Below, in pieces: positions 1 to 10,375 of a stretch of 64,000 bases of DNA. Source of the stretch: Talaromyces rugulosus (lineage: Eukaryota; Ascomycota; Eurotiomycetes; Eurotiales; Trichocomaceae). The stretch is taken from NCBI RefSeq assembly GCF_013368755.1, contig NC_049562.1, forward strand, positions 4,712,001 through 4,776,000, written 5' to 3'. Under the pieces are notes generated by a model. The model was given only the letters and a program-made list of their open reading frames with translations. It ran no database searches and had not been told where the DNA came from. Each line of letters opens with the position of its first letter. Position 1 is the stretch's first letter. The translations under genes were made by a program, and so were the position numbers.

Positions 1-1356
1 ATTGCTTCTGGACTCGCCGCGTCGCTCAATTCCCGCTCGTACCAAGTTGTGAACGGCACGTCGCCGTTGACGAGTAGCGAAATTCTTGCTGCCCTCGAAT
101 TTCGAGGTAGGCTTCGCAACAAGCTCCTCCAGAGATGGAGGACCGCGAGGCTGACGAATAGGGTGCTCACCAGCGCGTCCCTGGCCAGGTCCAAATGTTC
201 CAGTCATGGGGGTCTGGGGGAAACCAGCGGATCGCGGTCCTACATTTCCGGTACGTGCAATGTCGGTGTTGGTCCTCAAACCAGGAGCAAACGAAGGCGT
301 CTTTTTATGACCACGTCGGAAAGCGTTTGCAGAAGGAGGCGGAAGAGGGGCGACTTCCGGGGGAGGAGATGGGAGGTCTTTGGGAGACACTGAGCGAGAC
401 GAAATGTGAGCCGGGGAATGGCTCGATTCCGGGGGAGGAGAGACCTCGGCATGGAACGGTGGTGGATAATTTCCATAAGGTGACTGTACAGATTCGTTGT
501 AAGATGGAAGAGGATCCTCCTCCACTGGAGATGTTATGTTGTTGTCAAAAACGAAGCTTTGTTGGCCGGTCATCGGATTAAAGACTGAATAGAGGCCAGG
601 CTGACCAGCAACTGGCTGGACAATAGGCTGCATGCCTTGCTGCAACTGCATTTGATACATACTCATTCCTGGAACGAAAGACGGAATTTGACTTTGCTGC
701 TGCTGCTGCTGATGTTGTTGTTGTTGGTGGAACTGCTGGTTCAGGGGAGTTCCGCCGAGGTTCAAGTTTTGAAACTGCTGTGCAGCAGCGGTAACGCTGA
801 GAAGCTGTTGCTGGAGGCGCTGCTGCTGGGCAGCAAGAAACAAGTTGGTAGACATCAGTTCAGCGTATACCTTCTCATCCATTCCTTCACCGTCCCCTAT
901 GTCAATAGCAGGAGGTGCTAGGACCTGTTCCGGAAGCGAATACATGGGGCGACCAGAGCCAAGCTTTATGTTTGAATTATGCGAATCCAGTCCATATGAA
1001 CGGTGTGAGAAGGTGCTGCCAATGGCAGTTTGGGGAACTCGATCGCCACCTCTATTTGAGATACCATAGCGGCTTCCTTCTAGGCCAACACGGCCAAGGC
1101 CCTGAGATTGTTGATGAGATGGGATAGTTGCGGATTTGGGAGCAGTCCTCAAGCCAGCAAGAAGATGAGAACGACTGGTCCGCGGTGTGGCGACAGCAGA
1201 AGGTCTTGATTCATCAATCGTTGAGACTTGGGGAGTAACGCTCAGGCGCTTAATGTGAGATCCTTTCCCGCGAGAAGCAAAACCAGAACCGGGGACGCCA
1301 AGAGTGCCGCCATTCAAAGAGTTGTGTGTCATGTGAGCAAGACCGCCTGCGTCCAT
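1..1356 (-). CDS. Gln/Pro-rich conserved fungal protein, 3' part cut by window edge
   Basis: An open frame on the minus strand begins at ATG 1354-1356, just after an in-frame TAA, and stays open for 452 codons to the window edge, so the C-terminal part is missing. A second in-frame ATG follows eight codons later. The product is low-complexity at first (Ser, Thr, Gly), then glutamine-rich: about residues 185-225 include a run of CAA/CAG codons (CAT-interrupted) complementary to 690-725. A Pro-rich stretch follows (PPPEVAPLPPPSANAFRRGHKK). The last visible part is basic and looks conserved (PPSLEELVAKPTSKFEG, then NFATRQRRRAVHNLVRAGIERR in two overlapping pieces). No intron is needed. I do not recognise the family with certainty; the pattern suggests a cytoplasmic or regulatory RNA- or protein-binding factor, but that is a guess. 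The gene is real (long open frame, no stops, sensible composition); only the function is open. Confidence 0.75.
   Translation of the reverse strand, partial: MDAGGLAHMTHNSLNGGTLGVPGSGFASRGKGSHIKRLSVTPQVSTIDESRPSAVATPRTSRSHLLAGLRTAPKSATIPSHQQSQGLGRVGLEGSRYGISNRGGDRVPQTAIGSTFSHRSYGLDSHNSNIKLGSGRPMYSLPEQVLAPPAIDIGDGEGMDEKVYAELMSTNLFLAAQQQRLQQQLLSVTAAAQQFQNLNLGGTPLNQQFHQQQQHQQQQQQSQIPSFVPGMSMYQMQLQQGMQPIVQPVAGQPGLYSVFNPMTGQQSFVFDNNITSPVEEDPLPSYNESVQSPYGNYPPPFHAEVSPPPESSHSPAHISSRSVSPKDLPSPPPEVAPLPPPSANAFRRGHKKTPSFAPGLRTNTDIARTGNVGPRSAGFPQTPMTGTFGPGQGRAGEHPIRQPRGPPSLEELVAKPTSKFEGSKNFATRQRRRAVHNLVRAGIERRGESRSN
689..725. repeat. CAG/CAA trinucleotide tract in coding sequence
   Basis: The plus strand reads a tgctg/gttg trinucleotide array; on the coding minus strand it is CAA and CAG codons interrupted by one CAT, giving a polyglutamine tract with one histidine. 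Such tracts commonly vary in length between strains. Confidence 0.85.
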
Positions 1357-3667
1357 ACTCACTGGTTGTAAATGAAATTAGAGGGTATCGAAAAGAAGTT
1401 GATATGTGCAAGGATCGTATCCCGATTTGGGAAGGAGAAAATCGCACGGCCGTCCAGAAGAAGAGTGAACAGTGTGAAAAAAAAAAAAAGGCTTTAGTCG
1501 GAACAAATTGCGATTTTGTTTTGACCGGGGTGGGGGTCAAAGGTTTTCTCTTGTTCGTAAATGATTACCGATATTAAGACGGACGTTGTCAAGACAAAAA
1601 AGAATCTGCACGTGAATAGTCCGTCAGTAGTGAGCTCGAATGATGAACATTCAAGTTAAGAGAGAGACATACCGAGAAACAAAAATTGGCAGTAGGTATC
1701 AAAAGTATTCAACGCTCAAGTGGAGGCCGGATGCAATAGATAAAATATACAACGAAGAATAATCGAGCGATACTTGATCGATGGGTAGGTTGGATCTGAG
1801 GCGACAGAAGAAAAGGGCCGGGCCAGTCGATTCAAGAGAGCGAGATGCGGATGCACTGCAGTTCCACTCGCTGCATAAAAGCAAACAAAAATATATAAGA
1901 TGAAAAATAAGAATCAAATGCTGATGCAGAATTCGTAAAGAGTTAGCCAATCTGGTTGAGCGAAAGAGATGGTCGCGTGTAGGTGGCGAACGGACGTGGG
2001 TGGTGGTGGAAAGTTGGATAGCGACGGGATCGTGTGGAAGCGGACGCGACCACGGATTGAAAGTAACTCGGGTTAACGCCTGGACCAACGGAGCAAGAGT
2101 GTGTGAAAAGGGTGGGAAAAGACGGTGGCCAAAGGCAAATATCGAAAGCACCGGTCTTGAGTCAGAATTAAGAAACGATTAAGTGTGCGAGTAGTCGAGT
2201 GTCAAGCGGGCGAAAACAAAGCGGGAGGCGAGGGAGGTTTCAGGGGGGGGGGGGGGGGGAGATAGGATATAGCCGTCGCTATTTTTTTGTTGTTTTTTGT
2301 TGTTTTTTGTTGTTTTTTTTTTTTCAATACTTTTGTGGGAAGGAGGGATTTGCAAGGGATTTTCGGGGCTTCAAATAAAGATGCAGAAAATAGAGGAGTG
2401 AATGAAGAGGCAAATCCCAGAAAAAAAGAAAGTAAGAAAAGATGGAGGAAGCGATCACGAGAGGAGACGGAGATGGGGAAGCGCGGATGGAGAAAGCGAT
2501 GAGGAGAGAGCGAGGAAGGAGCGCGGAAGAAAACGTGACCACAAAAGAACAGGATTCATTGGGGGAGCGTGACGAGCGGCAGACCCACCGCGCCGGCCAA
2601 TAACAGCGCCAAGCAGGGGGGGGCCGGCGTCTCAGGCTTGAGCCTTGCCTGGCAGAACACGCCAATAATGGGCCAGAATGCCGGTCTACGTCTGCTCGTT
2701 GCGTTCATTGGGTGCCATTGACGTAGCTACGTACTATCTGCGAGATCAGCCTTGCCATGCATCATGACAATGAGGATGCCGCTCAGTCGGCATACTTTCT
2801 TTGTACGGGGTATTTATTGCCATGCAATAAGAAGATACTCATCAGAAAGGAAATGAGATTATTACTTTGCGGTGAGCAGAACCATGGATGGCAAAGTCGA
2901 CCCGGTTAAACCTAATTGGGCTTTAGTTAGCCTTACGGGCGCCTTCGACAGGCGCCATGGCCAATCACAGGACCAATAAGTGGCAATAAGTGGGGCTTGT
3001 CGCCAGTGGCACCCGCTGGTTGGCTGCCGTTGCCCCGACGGACGGACCCGCCGTGTCAACGTGGCCGCGCCTGGCCATCCAGCGCCGCCCCACACTCCGT
3101 TACTGACTTGTCAGGTTGATGCTTTATTATTATTATGATCGGCAGCAATAGATTGGATTGGATGTGATGAACTTGTAACATATAAAGTATAGGGCTTCAA
3201 TGTTGCTTTGCAGTTTAACTCAAAAGAGTCTGCGTTGTAAAATTATATAAGGAACACAACAAACAACCAACTAGTATATAACACATAGGTATACATAGGT
3301 ATCAGTTGCTATATATACATATTTATATCAATTGATACTTCGAACAGAACTCATGTCTGGATATGGATTGATTGTCACACTATAGCTATAGACATTATAC
3401 AAAGCCACATGCAGAGGCAATAACAAAGAAACGGGTATCGGAGTTCGAACCGGCGTGGTAACGCGATGGCCTCTCGCTCAAGCATGATGCTTCGAGACAA
3501 AAAGACTCAACAAACCACCAGGCAAATATAATAAAAATCACAAAGAGGAAATACTAAGAAGTTGGACATGTCATGCAAAGCGTCAACAATGAGTGATTGA
3601 CCTCTTGCGCATATACTCGGAACAAAAAGAAACAAAACTGTACATGAAAGCCCGGATGAGACGCTCC
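1357..3667. other. Intergenic region: leader/promoter of the Gln-rich gene and 3' side of mbp1
   Basis: No convincing gene. The stretch holds a G17 homopolymer (2243-2259), three units of a TTTTTTGTTG-type repeat (2282-2324), a purine-rich block (about 2330-2530) and an AT-rich part with short A/T tracts (3110-3560). The short open frames here lack family motifs and overlap on both strands. A GTTCGAAC sequence near 3443 was examined as a tRNA T-loop and rejected because the flanking stem does not pair. Confidence 0.6.
2243..2324. repeat. G17 homopolymer followed by T-rich (TTTTTTGTTG)n repeat
   Basis: A run of 17 G, then after a short spacer a tandem T-rich array. It lies about 0.9 kb upstream of the Gln-rich gene. 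It is probably a slippage-generated simple sequence, and its exact length in an assembly is uncertain. Confidence 0.8.
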
Positions 3668-5910
3668 TCAAACATCAACCGGAACAGTAAAACTGGGTGG
3701 CATTGCCTGCGCGATTCTTTCACTGGCGAGCAATGCTCGTCCTGCCAATGAAGTTTCATCCGACGTCTTTTCGTTAACCCGGTCGAACTCCAGTGTTTCC
3801 GCTAGCTCGGCCGACATTGGGTCCAGTTCGTCCTCCTTCAAGCCCGTTGCAAGCGAAACTAGCTTGCGGTGCATGTCTAGTTTTGTACTCACTCCAGCGT
3901 CTGCTTTTTGTTGAATGAGATCCCGAACGGCAGCTCGCCGCGACGTTTGTGCCGAGATCATTTCTCGAACTAATGCATATCGCCGTTGTAGCTCGTCTTC
4001 ATTCACGTTACCGTTGGTTGAAGGCTGGTCCTCCGCCGCCGTGAACCGTTCTGACAGGTTTCGATGATGAATTTGTTCAACCAGTGATATACATCGCTCC
4101 TCGATATCTCGGTACTGAGTCGTCTGTGTTTCAAGACTGTCGCTCGCATTTTCTCGAGATACCAAAGCCATTTTTTCTTTTCGAATAATCTCTCGGTCTT
4201 TCTCTAGTTGCTGGAATAGATCTTGCGGGCTTGTCGCGTCCGCACTCTCGTGTCCAACGTTGGCGCTCCCGTACGCTTGTGTCAGCTTTCGGTTTGCCTC
4301 GTCCATGAGTGATGCAATTCTAGAAGCCAATGCAGATGTCGTAGCAGCCTCAGGCGCCTGCTTCGGGGCACTCCTATTATCAATGGCGCCGGCATTTTCA
4401 GGATCATGCTGTTCATTGGCATAAGTCACGCTAGATGGAGGGAGAGGAATTGTACGTTCAGCATTGGCTTGATCCATAAGGTTGACAGCCGTCTCGCCCT
4501 TTTGGTTCACCAAGTTACCCGAGTCGGGACAGTGGAGAAGAAACAAAGAAGTCAAGCGGAAATTTCCATTCCGAGCAGCTACAAGAGCCGGTGTATCCCC
4601 ATTCGAATCTTGACACGAAAGCAGCATTTCTAGTTCTTGGGGAGGGAGGCTGTCACGGAGTTTTTGGAGCAGAACCTCGCAATAATACCGGGCGCTCTTC
4701 CATTTACCCTTGCTTCGAGTGGTCTCTGCTAGGTGATGAAAGACCGTGGCTCCAAACCAGTCCCGGAAGGTGAGATTGTCTTGAAGGAGGTTCACCAATG
4801 CAGACATTGTCTTCTTTTCATAGTTGTTGGTAAACAAGACCGCACGCACCAGTGGCGTTTCTTCGTGGACAGATACTGCTTGTACGTTGGCGCCTAGCCG
4901 GAGGAGATCTCGCACAATGTCCAAATCTCCCATGGCAGCAGCCCAGTGGAGTGCCGAATTGCCTTGATCATCGATGGGCCGATCGACTTGAAAGTTGGCC
5001 GGTGGTGCCGGAGGTTGCACCTTTGCTGCTTCTGGAGCATCGCCCACAGTCATGAAATAGTCTAGAAGCTGGTCTCCATACAGGATATGTTCCTGTTCGC
5101 TTATTGACATAACAGTCATCTCGTTCATTCTATGCTTTCGCTTTCTCGATTGGGTCGAGTGCTGCGACATTGGCACCATATCTTCTTCGGCCATTATAGA
5201 TGGTGAGTTCAACGTAGCGCGGTCAAGCGACTCTTCTTCTTCAAATGGAGGCGGCATTTCATATTTTTCTTGCGAGAAACTAGCGGCGCTCATCCGAGGC
5301 GCCCTCATTCTTAAAGAGTCCTCGGCGGCTTGGGCGGCTGCCCGCTTGGAAGCAGCCGTTGCTCGTGGGGCTCGAGGCTTAGAGGCAGTAGTATGCTTTG
5401 GCGCTGGCGGTGGACTTTGATCGCCTGCAACGTAATCTAAGATAGAGCGGATTTTGGCGAGAATATTGTTGCGCTCGGCCAGGAGCCGGGCTTCTGATAG
5501 CGGAATCCATGTTCCTAGCCAATCAATGAGACCTCATCGTTTTTTAGACCTCATCGGCGAATCACTCCAATAACGTACCTTGATATTTTCCATAACCACC
5601 CTGAACCTTTTCATGTACACCTTTCTGTACCTCACGTTCCAGGATTCTCGTTCGAGAGGGTTTATCAAACCCTGCTATCTTGAGTATATGTGTCGCATTG
5701 ATCCAATCGTCCGCCCTCCGCCTCATCACACTTTCACCATCTAACTTGAACTCGTAGACAGGGACCTGGAAGCACGCATGTTAGTTTCTTCACTTTGCAG
5801 AAAAATGAAGCAGCGTCGAACAAAAGGCATTCGCTTGAGTACAGGGGGGGTAATCTCACTCCACTATAGGTTGCAGAATATATGGCACCTTCACCGCTCC
5901 CCGCCGCCAT
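3668..5910 (-). CDS. mbp1: MBF transcription factor DNA-binding subunit, APSES/KilA-N plus ankyrin (Mbp1/Swi4-like)
   Basis: Three exons: complement(join(3668..5514,5579..5765,5860..5910)), 694 residues. Both introns are GT-AG (94 and 64 bp), and the joins give [17 protein letters not shown] then [10 protein letters not shown], and GKYQ then GTWIPL. Residues about 18-110 are the APSES DNA-binding domain ([35 protein letters not shown]). Ankyrin repeats lie at about 255-300 ([20 protein letters not shown]) and 385-410 ([14 protein letters not shown]), separated by the longer insert usual in Swi6/Mbp1 proteins; the C-terminal third is helical and probably coiled. In yeasts this family binds MCB/SCB sites with Swi6 and drives G1/S genes in the nucleus. 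The gene is divergent from NDUFB7 with a 421-bp shared promoter that contains two ACGCGT boxes, suggesting autoregulation (inference). Confidence 0.95.
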
Positions 5911-6133
5911 TTTTGACTTCTATCGGCCTCTTTTGAAGAGGCACGTCACTAGTCAAAATGGGCGCTGGGATCAATACTCAAGGTTGGAAAACGCAGTGAT
6001 TATCGTAAGGGCGTAGTCTGGTTTCATTTGCTGCTTCCTTAGACCCCAATCCTCAATGCCGATATCAGAATTCTCAGTCTCAGCCACGGTGGCTCGCAGG
6101 GATAATGCGAGATTGGTGAAGTCGCGAATAATT

Positions 6134-6156
6134 ACGCGTTGCTCTCGCTCACGCGT
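6134..6156. promoter_or_regulatory. Pair of MCB (ACGCGT) boxes
   Basis: ACGCGT occurs at 6134-6139 and again at 6151-6156, 17 bp start to start, about 225-245 bp upstream of the mbp1 ATG. ACGCGT is the established MluI cell-cycle box bound by Mbp1-type factors in yeasts. The second box lies in CTCACGCGTAAAG. The placement suggests MBF feedback on its own subunit (inference). Confidence 0.6.
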
Positions 6157-6204
6157 AAAGTGCCCGGAGGCGCTAAACCAAATGCGCTGCCGAGGAGTCT
6201 TGGG

Positions 6205-6212
6205 TCACGTGA
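6205..6212. promoter_or_regulatory. TCACGTGA palindrome (E-box/CBF1-type)
   Basis: A perfect 8-bp palindrome with a CACGTG core in the NDUFB7-proximal half of the divergent promoter. The same 8-mer occurs at 14855, 45135 and 48811 in this window. CACGTG is bound by bHLH factors; which one acts here is unknown. Confidence 0.45.
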
Positions 6213-6331
6213 TGCGTGTCACGGGGCTCGACGGAACGGAAACTCCACAGGTGAGCTTGCGACACTGGAAAGAGGGACCTCGAAGAAGAGCACAGCAACA
6301 CTCAATTGACTCCTCAAAGACCCGGTCCAAC

Positions 6332-6750
6332 ATGACAGTTGTCGAGACTGTCAAGAGCCTTGCGGGCGTGTCAGATGGCACTGGTAATTTCCCCAGAGTC
6401 GCGGTCGTTTCGTTGAATTGTCCATCTGACACAAGATCTTTAGCCACGCACCAGGAGATGTCTGATGCCCGACTTCCTCTTGCATACCGAGACTCTTGCG
6501 CCCATCTGTTGATTCCACTTAACCGCTGCCGACGAGACGAATACTACCTTCCCTGGAAGTGCGAGGTATGCTGACACTCGAATCTCCGCGCTGCTGTTTC
6601 CTCTTAAGCTTGGACTGTTTTGCTAACTCTGCACATCACTATTAGACTGAACGACATATCTATGAAAAATGCCAATACAATGAATTCAGAAAGCGAGTCG
6701 CCAAGATGGACGAACTGCGCGCCGCAAAGGAAGGCCAGCGGAGCAACTAG
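6332..6750 (+). CDS. NDUFB7: NADH:ubiquinone oxidoreductase subunit NDUFB7/B18 homologue
   Basis: Three exons: join(6332..6383,6444..6565,6646..6750), 92 residues. The protein begins MTVVETVKSLAGVSDGTA and contains the twin CX9C signature: CAHLLIPLNRC and CETERHIYEKC, each with exactly nine residues between the cysteines. It ends KMDELRAAKEGQRSN. This is the accessory complex I subunit of the intermembrane-space side, imported by the Mia40 route that acts on CX9C proteins (family knowledge). Intron 2 has a good branch site (TGCTAAC, 6621-6627). Intron 1 (6384-6443) is exactly 60 bp and has no in-frame stop, so its retention would insert 20 residues before the conserved core. The spliced form is preferred because it keeps consensus-like splice ends and the short N-terminus expected of the family. 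Confidence 0.9.
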
Positions 6751-8056
6751 GATGGCCGCAATGGTCGCCCGATATACCATGTTTTCCACCTCTCTTCGTC
6801 TTTGCGACTTGCAGCCGGCATAGATCCGATGATGTACATATAGTTTGACATTAATCGTTGACATTACTGGAGTTGGAATTATCTACAAATAAACTAGTTT
6901 TCTACTGCCGTGTACCATTCATGCCCTTTGAAAGGGATCGTAGATGGACAAACCGAGATCAAATATATCCACCCCACTGCTGTCTGCCCCCGGGGCCTGG
7001 CCGTTTCAAGTCGCAGGGCAGTCCTTGCCTCAGTCCTAGGTAAAGATCATACCCCAAACGCGCTGCCATCAGTAATTCGAGCATGTAGAGCCCCCATCTA
7101 GCAGCCGTTGATCGAATCCGGGAATACCTCATTCCCTTTAATGGACTTATGCAGCACTTTAGTCATTTGGTGACTAATATTTACTCGCAGTGTACATATG
7201 TTTTGCTTTTACCACTATTAAAAATACTGTCTCACGCATCTCTCGGTGGTACGACATTCTCTTTTGGGTTACGACTGATTTTTATTGGGCATGAGCTGCA
7301 GGCTGCAGCCTTAAAATCAACTAGTCTTTGCCTGCTTCGTTAACGTGAAACCATATAACTTTTGCTCCAGGCTGCTGAAAGACCCTAGATATACATTGCT
7401 AGGAACGCGGGGAAACTATTTGACATCAAGGAACAGAGTTAAACATGTACGGAGGGCCGCCTATAGACACCATGAATAAAGCCTGGAAGATAGAGTCTGG
7501 GTAGACATATTAACATCGAATACAGCCTGGATGTTTCTATAAACGATGGTCCAACCAACTTGCAATGCATGCAAAAAGCTAGCCGTGCAGATCTAGCTGA
7601 TCTCTCTGCCAATCGAATCGGCCACAGAGCACACCATCGCCCTTATTGATGCGGCTGGCGCGGTGCCTGTCCCTGTCTGCTGCTACTCAACATCTCGTGC
7701 CACCTTGAGCGCAACGATGAGGAGAGGAGAGGATGAGATGAAGAGCAAAAACATCACCATTACTCATCACGATCCCGCCGCCAACCGAGCGAGTCGCAGC
7801 TGCCCCGCCGCGCTTTTTCATCCCCCCCACATCGCTGCTTAGGAATCAGCCTGCAATCAATCGCCGATAAGAATCATGTCTTCGGCAGGTGAGGGGTGAG
7901 AATGAGAATATCGACTCACGGCTCTTGAAGACCGCCGTGCTTCTCTTTCTGCTGGCTGCGGGCGAACAATCTCTCGACCAATGCGCTGGCTTCTTCTGTC
8001 TACTACATTTTGAGGAAGCCCCGCACCGATTTTGCTCCCTATAACTTTTGATTGCA
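6751..8056. other. Intergenic region upstream of glutamate-cysteine ligase
   Basis: About 1.3 kb without a supportable gene. It holds the NDUFB7 3' end and the promoter of the ligase gene. Short overlapping open frames on both strands (for example 6604-6864 minus) are the antisense of NDUFB7 exon 3 or noise. Confidence 0.6.
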
Positions 8057-10375
8057 ATGGGGCTACTGTAAGGAATATCTACCAGTAATTAATGCATGTG
8101 CTGACTTTGAATGCGCAAGACAACTAGGAACCGCACTGGAATGGCCCGAGGCGAAGAAGAACGCCGCCAAAGTCCGGAGTTGGGGCATCGAGGTTTGTTA
8201 TACCAACGAGGTTTTTGTCGGTGGAGGAATTGACCGTGTGCCAGCAACTCCTTGCGATATGGAACCGAGCCAAAGGGAAAGAACGAGATGCGCTGCTTTG
8301 GGGAGATGAGGTAATATTTCCCGGCGAGAAGTTGCTGGTCAATGTTAACGTGCACGACTGGCTAGGTCGAATACCTCGTTGTGGCGTTCGATGAAGAAAA
8401 CCAAAAAGTGCGCCTGTCCCTTGCCCAGGCTGAAATCCTCAAGTCCCTCGCGCGGAATGAGGCCCTGTGGAAGGTTGGAGGAGAGGTACCCGGCATGACA
8501 GCAGAACGGTAAGGGTGTCTATCAGGGGTTCAAATGGGAAGACTGCTAATTGATGACCTAGAGCCGGAGAAGCTCTGCCCACATTCCACCCCGAATTCGG
8601 GAGGTTCATGCTGGAAGCCACACCAGGACGGCCGTGGGGGATTGACTTTCGAGATTTGCTAAAGGTGGAGTCAAATATGCGCTGGAGGTATGCTTTGAGA
8701 ATACATCCGTATAGAATCGCGCGCTAAGAGTCTGATTCCAGACGAGAAATCGCCAAAGGTCATATGGCCCCGAATGAATACCCAGTCACCCTCACTACAT
8801 TTCCGCGACTTGGAACCAAGGACGACTACATTCGGCCATATTTTCCTCCTTCCGGCCCCGCTCTCCGATCTCAGTTTGTCCCAGATGAAATCGCCAATCC
8901 TCATATCAGATTTCCAACATTAGCCGGAAATATCAGGTCACGGCGTGGGCGCAAGGTTGAAATAAATGTACCCGTATTCAAAGACAAGGAAACCCCATGG
9001 CCTTTCCACGACCCAACGGTGAATTACGATCTGCATGATTGGCCCGAGGATGCCGATGTAAGGAACGGAGCCGCCAAGGAAGGCCATGTTTACATGGATG
9101 CCATGGCTTTTGGTATGGGCAGCTGTTGCCTACAAATAACGTTCCAAGCGAAGAACATAACAGAAGGCAGGAAGCTATACGACCAGTTGAGCCCGCTCGG
9201 CCCAATTCTACTGGCATTAACAGCTGCGACGCCCATCTATAAAGGGTTCCTCGTAGACACCGATGTGCGGTGGAATCAAATCAGTCGTGCTGTCGATTGC
9301 AGAACGCCTGAAGAACTGGGTGAAGTGGTAAGTGCCGCTGTATAGCAATACACGGGTCAAGCTAATATCAAACCAGCCTCTCAAAAACGATCGTTGGCGA
9401 ATCCCCAAATCCCGATATGCATCAAACTCTACATATATCTCTCAGGACCCACGCTTACGAAAGGAGTATCTTGATCCCGACCTTGTGATTGACGAAGAGC
9501 TTAAGGCGAGATTAATTGAAGGCGGCATGGATGATTTACTGGCAACCCACTTTGCTCATCTGTTTATTCGAGACCCCATCGTGATTTTTTCGGAAGACTT
9601 GAAAGAGTTGGATATCAACGAAGTCAACCACTTTGAGAACCTCCAGTCGACCAACTGGCAACACATGCGGTTCAAACCCCCACCACTGGATAAAGATATT
9701 GGCTGGAGAGTGGAGTTCCGATCAATGGAGATTCAGATGACGGATTTCGAGAACGCTGCCTTTAGCATTTTCATGGTCCTCATCACCCGGGCCATTCTCA
9801 GCTTCGACTTGAATTTCTACATTCCCATACCGCGAACTACGGAAAACATGGAAACAGCACATGCTCGCAACGCGGTCCTAGAGAAGAAATTTTATTTCCG
9901 CAAGAACCCATTCCCATCTCGAACGCCGCGACCTCAGGAGAATGGGAGCGGGCCAGCTTCTGCAGGCCCTTCTTCTGCTGCACCCAGTGCTCCCCCATCG
10001 CCGCCGTTGGGACCTGTCGAGTCCGAGTACGCATTGATGAGCATCGCAGACATCATCAACGGCTCTCCCGACGGCACCTTCCCAGGTCTCGTCCCTCTGG
10101 TCGAATTCTATTTGAACAGCGTCAACGTCGACGTCGAAACACGGTGCGCACTGGCACGGTATCTCGACTTGATTAGGAAACGCGCGGACGGAACGCTCTG
10201 GACTGGGGCGAAATGGCTCCGCGAGTTTGTAGCAAACCATCCAGACTACCATAGCGACAGCGTCGTGTCTGAGAAAATCGCGTACGACCTTGTCAAGGCG
10301 GCCCATGAAATTACTGAGAAGGAAGGGAAAAACGAAAGCGTTGGTTGGCAGATGTTGACGGGAAAGAAAGCGTGA
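8057..10375 (+). CDS. gsh1: Glutamate-cysteine ligase catalytic subunit
   Basis: Seven exons: join(8057..8067,8120..8192,8245..8310,8366..8508,8562..8687,8742..9327,9377..10375), 667 residues, all introns GT-AG and about 49-55 bp. The first exon is only 11 nt (ATGGGGCTACT); splicing to an acceptor after GCGCAAG gives MGLLQLGTALEWPEAKK, the family N-terminus. Recognisable blocks: QLLAIWNRAKGKERDALLWG, DEVEYLVVAFDEENQKV, FHPEFGRFMLEATPGRPWG, MDAMAFGMGSCCLQITFQ and FIRDPIVIFSEDL. Length matches the eukaryotic (non-plant) GCL family. The enzyme joins glutamate and cysteine with ATP, the first and rate-limiting step of glutathione synthesis, in the cytosol. Residues about 540-570 are an Ala/Pro/Ser-rich linker that is probably a lineage-specific insertion. 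The tandem NDUFB7 neighbour has no obvious functional tie. Confidence 0.96.

Larger units (their letters stand above)
5911..6331. promoter_or_regulatory. Bidirectional promoter between mbp1 and the NDUFB7 gene
   Basis: The 421 bp between the two divergent start codons must carry both promoters. It contains two perfect ACGCGT hexamers (6134-6139 and 6151-6156) and a TCACGTGA palindrome (6205-6212, about 120 bp before the NDUFB7 start). No clear TATA box is seen. Confidence 0.65.

Noticed and set aside
3440..3475. tRNA-like GAGTTCGAACCGG sequence
   Set aside because: The T-stem does not pair and no acceptor or anticodon stem can be built around it.
6056..6574. Single 172-residue frame reading through NDUFB7 exons 1-2
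   Set aside because: It begins in the promoter and includes an intron; only the spliced 92-residue protein has the family length and third exon.
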